DNA of 64,000 nt from assembly GCA_024734495.1 (NCBI GenBank), contig JALMQS010000089.1, positions 1,809,445 to 1,873,444 on the forward strand, read 5' to 3'. Below, piece after piece: positions 58,691 to 64,000 of the stretch. The stretch is from Forficula auricularia. Its lineage: Eukaryota; Arthropoda; Insecta; Dermaptera; Forficulidae. The notes beneath the pieces were generated by a model. It was not told where the DNA came from and made no database searches. It was given only the letters and a program-made list of their open reading frames with translations. Both the position numbers and the translations under genes were made by a program. Every line of letters begins with the position of its first letter. The first letter of the stretch is position 1.

Positions 58691-60127
58691 TCGAAATCTA
58701 GTAACAGAAAAAATTATTCTTGTAAATGATTTTCTACGTTTCAGATATTTTCATACACGTTTAAGGAATATTTTAATGCATTTGAAAGCAAGAATCGAAA
58801 ATTTTTGAGTGAATTCAATGTTTGGTATAATATAAAACGTACTAGTGAAATTGCCAACTGTATCAATAATTATGTTGGTTTTAATTAAAGGAAAGCTGGT
58901 TTAACAATATTTTTCTTTTTGCTTATATGTACATATGTATTCTAAATTTCATTCAAGTGCATTTGATTATTAGATTTTTACTTTCCTTATACTATAAGAA
59001 ATATTGCTCTAATCAAGTGGGGGTATTTCTAGAATAACAAACAGAAAGAGAATATTTTAATTCACAATTTCTTCTTTGATAAAAACAGGAGATAAATGAT
59101 CATTTCAATTTTATGATTTGTAAGATCAGTGATTATCATTAGACATAGGACGGTGTTAAAGGGCTGTGAAACTAGGCCAATTGAAGCCAACTGGAAAAGA
59201 TGGAGATCTTGTGGTTATGATCCAGACAATGGGAGAGATCGCTTACAATCAATTGGCACTCCAGGACTATACATCATAATTATTCAGAAGCAGTCAACAA
59301 ATTTCACAGAAGAATATTGCCAGCTTCTTTAAACCTACTAAATAAAGTATTAGTTTTCAATCCTTAGGTACAACTTTATTTTTCCTCGATAACTGTGCTT
59401 TCTTTAACCCGGACAAACCCGCGTCCTCTTTTTACAGGACTGAATATTTGTGAAGATACTATACCTACATCTGGATGGATTTAATTAAATGAAACATTTA
59501 TTCATGTGGTCCAACAAACATGAGATCGTGAAAGTTTAGCTAAAAGAAATTTCTTGAATGACAGATTCCCCAAGATACTGTATGTTTGGCATTATAACTG
59601 TCCTAATCTCAGACTCGTATATCATAATAAATTGGGAGGTATAGTTATGAGGTTACAGCCCTATATCTTCATTTGAAACTCAATTTCTATAGGCATAAAA
59701 TAAACAAATAAATAAATAGCTGTATTAAATTTAAAAAAAAACTAACTTCACATGGTTTCAATTATTCTCACCCCTGTTCGGGAATTGAAACATGGTCAGC
59801 CGTGTGGTTTCACTCAATTACCACGACATATATGAAGGGCTCAGCATTCAAACTTTTTAATCAATATACATAATTCTGGTTGTCAGAAAACATCGTAAGC
59901 AATTTAGGTAATATGTATAATGTATATAATTTATATCTGCAAAAGAAAATTCGGTTTTTAAATAAAAATAAAAACTTTTTATCTTCTAGCACGAAAATAA
60001 TTTTTAAATTTTATCCACACGACTATCAAGTATAATTAAGGATTTATACCTATATATTATTAATGAGAACGAAACATATTCGTCAGCTCAATCATTTTTA
60101 ATACAAGAAAATAAAAAATTGGAAAAT
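58691..60127. other. Non-coding; one unassigned open frame with AATAAA
   Basis: A 67-codon frame at 59129-59332 (segments such as CETRPIEANWKRWRSCGYD) ends shortly before AATAAA at 59340-59345, so it could be a last exon or transposase remnant, but I recognise no domain and find no splice context that decides. Rest is featureless. Confidence 0.25.
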
Positions 60128-60346
60128 TTTATTATTATATCAGCCTGTCGATATCAACAATCCACTGCTGAATATAGGCCTCTTCCATCAAATGGAAAGG
60201 GGTTGGCATTAAGTCACCACGCTTGCCAGACGGATTGGTGACTAGGAATCAGATTATAGCCGGTCAAATATCAATGCAGGGACTCGGACTAGAACCCGGG
60301 ACTCCTGCTTAGAAGGCTAGTGTCTTTAAGCTCTCGATTCCTTATT
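60128..60346 (-). mobile_element. tRNA-derived SINE with a shared LINE-type tail
   Basis: On the minus strand a B box GGTTCTAGTCC (60287-60297) follows a decayed A-box region (agcttaaagacactagcc). The 3' part contains AGGCCTATATTCAGCAGTGG and 'aggctgatat' and ends in TAA-rich sequence. This tail phrase is very common in insect genomes as the 3' end of SINE/LINE pairs, which supports mobilisation by a LINE; the partner is not identified here. No duplication was assigned. Confidence 0.65.
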
Positions 60347-60518
60347 ATTATAATAATAGATAAATTTAATTTAAAAATTCAATACGTGAACTGGAAAATT
60401 TACTATTAGTAGTGAAATTTAGGTAATATATACACCAAGGAAGAAATTTGTGTTCTGGAAAGTACAAGACTTATCGAAACATGAATGGCTAAAGGGTTGA
60501 AATTCTACATATCGCTCA

Positions 60519-60750
60519 TTTGCTGCAACACCCGCATAACTCAAAAACTGTGATCCTCAGGAGGGTCAATTCACACTTTCGACGTGTAATAACTTGATAC
60601 ATTCATTCGAAAATAACTTCTTCTTTTGTATTCTGTATTCTTTCAATAAAACATGCGGGATAAATGTATCAAATTATTACACGTCAAAAGTTTGGATTGA
60701 TTCTCCTGGAAAATCACAATTTTTGAGTTATATCACTGTTGCAACAAATA
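60519..60750. repeat. Foldback with arms of about 85 bp
   Basis: tgctgcaac, cataactcaaaaactgtgat and acgtgtaataacttgatacat on the left return as reverse complement on the right (atgtatcaaattattacacgt, tcacaatttttgagttata, gttgcaaca). The spacer is about 50 bases. A foldback or MITE relic of unknown family. Confidence 0.6.
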
Positions 60751-61258
60751 ACGATAAATACTTTAGATAATACTATCAAACTTATAGAAAATATTAAAAA
60801 ATATAACAATTCTCAAATTTAAGGGTGAAAATGAGAAAACGGCAAAAATCACATTTTTTTATTTAATTTTAAACAAGTCATTTTCAGTTTGGAACTTGGT
60901 TTCTGCTGAATGGTTTCCTGATAATTATTATATTGATTCTCAAAACGTAGATAAAAACATATATTGATAGGGCAACAGCAATTTCCTAACAAAAAGCGGC
61001 ATTAAGACGCTCTAATATTTTTTATTAAATATTAAATTCCTCATTCTTTTAATTGTTTTATCTGCAGTTATAGATGACCCCAATAGAGTGGAAATTTAAT
61101 ATTCACTAAAAAGGGTTAAAGTTACTTAATACAAAACTTTTGTTAAGATGAGCCATTGTCAAGAATAATCTCTATTTTACTTTGGGATTTTATGTATATA
61201 AAATAAGCGAAACTTCTGTATTCTTTCACTAATGAATAAAAAGTTATTTTACCCATTC
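60751..61258. other. Non-coding, nothing recognised
   Basis: AT-rich sequence between the foldback and copy E. Confidence 0.3.
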
Positions 61259-62038
61259 CAAAAAAGGAAGAGGTTCTCTACTAAAACTGATTTTTTTTTT
61301 GGTATTGGATTTTTTTTGATACCTGTTTGTTCAGGCATAACTTCTTTGTTTGGAACCAATTTCAATCAAATTCTTTTTATATTGGAAAGGGTACCTTAGG
61401 GGTGGTACCTTATTAATTTCGTCAAGTTGTGAAGATATGATCGCCTTGAAATAAGCACTCTTTAATTCTTATGAGCAAATAAATAATAAATAAAATCTTT
61501 TATAAAAAAAATGTTAAAACATTCATTTAAAACCACCAAACGTTTGGAGAGAATTTGTATATTTATGGTGAATTTTATTATCATTTTTCTGATTCATTCG
61601 CCCGACGCTTTCTCTTACGAGATGCATTCAAGGTATTATATTTGATCACTATTAATAACATCACTAAAAGATAAAATAAAAATAATTTTTATAACAAAAA
61701 TTAAACCGACTTCAAAAAAATTAAATTCAACAAATAAAATAATAATAACTTAAAAATAAAATAAAATACACTAAAGATTATAAAATAATTATCTAATTTA
61801 GTTACAAATAAACGACGAAATATTAACATGAAATTACTTTTTGAAGTCGGTGCCAAACATATACATTTTATGAATCGCACTCATTGAATCTTACTTAGGC
61901 TCGCTATAGGTATACTTTGTTATGCACCGACTTCAAAAAGTGATTTCATGTTAATATTTAAATCGATTATTTGTAACTAGAAATTAGATAATTATTTTTA
62001 TACCTTTTAGTGTATTTTATTTGATTTTTAAGTTATTA
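61259..62038 (-). mobile_element. GTCGG element, copy E, left part (split by repeat G)
   Basis: Body end (aaaaaaggaagaggttctct) is at the left with an eroded terminal repeat, then body and palindrome (61700-62038). The loop (61871-61912) is partly deleted and oriented as in B and C relative to the body. The right arm breaks off at about 62038; its missing end (ttttttgaagtcggtttt) reappears at 63962-63977. Confidence 0.7.
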
Positions 62039-62272
62039 TTACTTTATCAATGTGAAGCATGGAAAGTATTGTAATCAGTCTGGCGGCAAGTGCGTCTTCA
62101 AAAGGGTCCTCAGGAAAAAGCTACGGAACCCATAGTCTCAATTAAAGTCACAAATTGTAGTATTCAATTAGGTTAGCACGTGACGGTTTTGCCAAAAATT
62201 ACATGGGGTCTCGTCGAGAGGCCAAAAAGTGCGATTTTTTCATTTAGTGCGTGCGGATAGCAATAACGTAAT

Positions 62273-62319
62273 ACATGTATGTATGTATGTATGTATGTAT
62301 GTATGTATGTATGTATGTT
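62273..62319 (+). repeat. (TATG)n microsatellite
   Basis: About eleven tetranucleotide units. The homologous place in the other copy of repeat G has a GGAT/GATG run. The minus-strand frame reading repeated HTYI is an artefact of the array. Confidence 0.9.
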
Positions 62320-62792
62320 ATCGTTTGTTTTGCCCACGAATTTTTCCACACCGTTGCACCGATTGAAATGAAATTGAAAACCTACCATTAGTTTAACCAA
62401 ATGAAGCGGTGATTAGTTTTTGGTACATATCGGCTCACAAACATTAGTACTTTATTTCAGTACTTTTTTAGTTTTTTCTAAATATTTTGAAAATGACATA
62501 ACCAATTTTGATGAAATTTTTTATCCTAATTAAAGACCTTGGGACCACAAAAAAGGTTAATAAAGTTTTTAGTAAAATTATCTTTTAAAGTACTTTACTC
62601 CAAGTAAGATAGTACTTTTTAAATTTAATATTTTAAATTCTTTAAAATTTATTCATTGGATCGTTTTAATATAGCTCATTTAACCTTGCTTACGTAAGAA
62701 TGGATAGGCTTCTTTCTGTGAAATGCTAAAAATTTGGGAGGAAATTTTGCAAGTAACCATAGCAACTGCGTTGTTTTCTTATCCGTTACCTT

Positions 62793-63540
62793 TGCTGAAG
62801 ACATAGAGGAATCGATTCAAATCAAAAATAACGATTGATTCTCATCTAGTACTTGAGGGAATAACCATTCTACCATATATTGGATTTTTGACGTTTCGGT
62901 TTTATTGGTAACCATTGCTGGAGACGCATAAGAGGAATCGGGTTAAAATCAAAAATAGCGATTGATTCTCATCTAGTAATTGGGGATGGCATTCTATTGG
63001 ATTTTAGACGTTTCGGTTTTATTGGTAACCATTGCTGAAGACATAGAGGAATCGAGTTAAAATCAAAAATAACGATTGATTCTCATCTAATTTACTTGAA
63101 GATAACCACATTCTATATTTAATTTTTGACGTTTCAGTTTATATTGGTAACCATTGCTGAAGACGCAGTGGAATCGCTTAAAATCAAAAATAGCGATTGA
63201 TTCTCATCTAGTACTTGGGGAATAACCATTCTAAATTGGATTTTTGACGTTTCAGTTTTTATTGGTGGCATTGCTGAAGAGATGGAGGAATCGACTTAAA
63301 ATTAAAAATGTTTGATTGATTCTCTGTCTATTAGCTTTGAAGGAATAACAATTCTACATTAGATTTTGACGCTTCGATTAATATTGGTAACCATTTGCTG
63401 AAGACATGGAGGAATCGGCTTAAAATCAAAAATAACTATCGATTGTTATCTAATACTGAAGTCGCCTTATTGCATTCCATTTTTGATGTTTTGACTAATA
63501 ATGGTAACCTTTACTGAAAACGTGGAAAAATCGACTTAAA
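62793..63540 (+). repeat. Satellite array, units of about 120 bp
   Basis: The unit landmark TGCTGAAGAC starts at 62793, 62916, 63033, 63155, 63272, 63396 and (decayed) 63512. Spacings are 123, 117, 122, 117, 124 and 116, alternating long and short, so pairs sum to about 240. Units contain tattggtaaccattgct and gattgattctcatcta. A decayed inverted unit appears at about 63770-63835. Confidence 0.85.
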
Positions 63541-63956
63541 ATCAAAAAGACTAAATTCTTTTATGGCAAACAACTCAAGCTTGAGTAAGTCGGGTTGAAT
63601 GGATTCATCATGTGTTCAACAATGGATTTTAATAATCGAAAGGGTCAAAAATCTAATGTAGTTGTTCTTATAAATTATTAAAATGAATCAATTATTATTA
63701 TGATTTTAAGACGAATAGATATATTAACATATGAAAATCGTTCAATAATATTAAAATATTAAAATCGAAGGTAAATGGTTATTCCTCGACTTTTAAATAA
63801 GAATCGATCATTATTTTGAATTAAAGTCAACATGAACTGCAAATAGCAAGTGATATCTGATTAATAATAAAGGAATAAACATATTAATAGCAAGTGATTT
63901 GGATGACTGGTTTAGCAACGATCCGTTGCAGTTTATTTTAGCCCAATTTTGAGATA

Positions 63957-64000
63957 ATTTTTGAAGTCGGTTTTATTTATTTTTAAAAAAATTATTATTA
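63957..64000 (-). mobile_element. Right end of GTCGG copy E
   Basis: TTTTTGAAGTCGGTTTTATT and following T/A-rich sequence are the missing palindrome end of copy E, displaced by the repeat G insertion. It runs to the window edge. Confidence 0.65.

Larger units (their letters stand above)
62039..63957. repeat. Repeat G, copy 1, inserted in copy E
   Basis: Starts ACTTTATCAATGTGAAGCATGG and ends with the hairpin GCAACG-ATC-CGTTGC (63915-63929) plus AGTTTATTT, as in copy 2 at 31480-32400. Between 62640 and 63900 it carries a satellite array that copy 2 lacks. The flanks 62038 and 63957 rejoin into a normal arm of the GTCGG element, which shows that G is the younger insertion. No helicase or transposase frame is present. 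Confidence 0.65.

Noticed and set aside
62173..62400. Open frame with repeated HTYI
   Set aside because: It is the translation of the (TATG)n microsatellite.
62793..63540. CRISPR-like array of regular repeats
   Set aside because: Units are contiguous satellite monomers without unique spacers, in eukaryotic repeat DNA.
62039..63957. Repeat G as a Helitron because of its terminal hairpin
   Set aside because: The hairpin is not followed by CTRR and no TC start or A|T insertion is clear; class left open.

Overview
The window is an AT-rich, gene-poor stretch of an animal nuclear genome, most likely an arthropod (insect or crustacean). The evidence is the mix of transposon families: Jockey-like LINE relics, a Penelope-like element, an R4/Dong-like retrotransposon end, hAT MITEs, Helitron-like ends and tRNA-derived SINEs. 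The species cannot be named from the sequence. I found no host protein-coding gene that I can defend. Nearly all long open frames are either random or remains of retroelement polyproteins.

Layout. 1-3.1 kb: a 2.2-kb repeat with a giant palindrome, a tRNA-like insert and hAT MITE copies. 4.2-5.7 kb: a palindromic element carrying hammerhead-ribozyme cores on both strands, plus tails of related copies. 9-11.7 kb: Helitron-like elements and a 73-bp miniature of the ribozyme element. 16.8-23 kb: hAT MITEs, a second ribozyme element, a second palindrome and a G-quadruplex run. 27-31 kb: Jockey-like LINE fragments and hAT MITEs. 31.1-32.5 kb: a three-level nest (hAT, then repeat G, then a palindrome), each insertion shown by a duplication. 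35.6-37.4 kb: a Penelope-like element with inverted arms and a GIY-YIG domain, inserted in an older repeat with a 15-bp duplication. 37.9-39.5 kb: second copy of the 2.2-kb repeat, inverted. 41.8-46.2 kb: one half of a 520-bp inverted pair, a tandem-rich repeat and a third ribozyme element. 47-48.6 kb: another hammerhead core and a LINE with reverse-transcriptase motifs. 49.9-57.3 kb and 61.3-64 kb: five copies of a palindromic element with GAAGTCGGTT ends, one carrying a SINE and one split by repeat G with a satellite array. 53.5-54.3 kb: an R4/Dong-like 3' end inside a TAA microsatellite.

The most interesting system is the small palindromic hammerhead element. Three copies (4268-4667, 20064-20376, 45925-46217) have different interior lengths but the same tail, each carries hammerhead cores on both strands, and each is bounded by a perfect 10-bp target-site duplication. 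A 73-bp derivative keeps the ends but lost the ribozymes. Hammerheads in Penelope-like elements are known; a stand-alone element of about 300-400 bp with opposed ribozymes is what deserves checking. All readings were made by eye, so boundaries outside the duplications are approximate.
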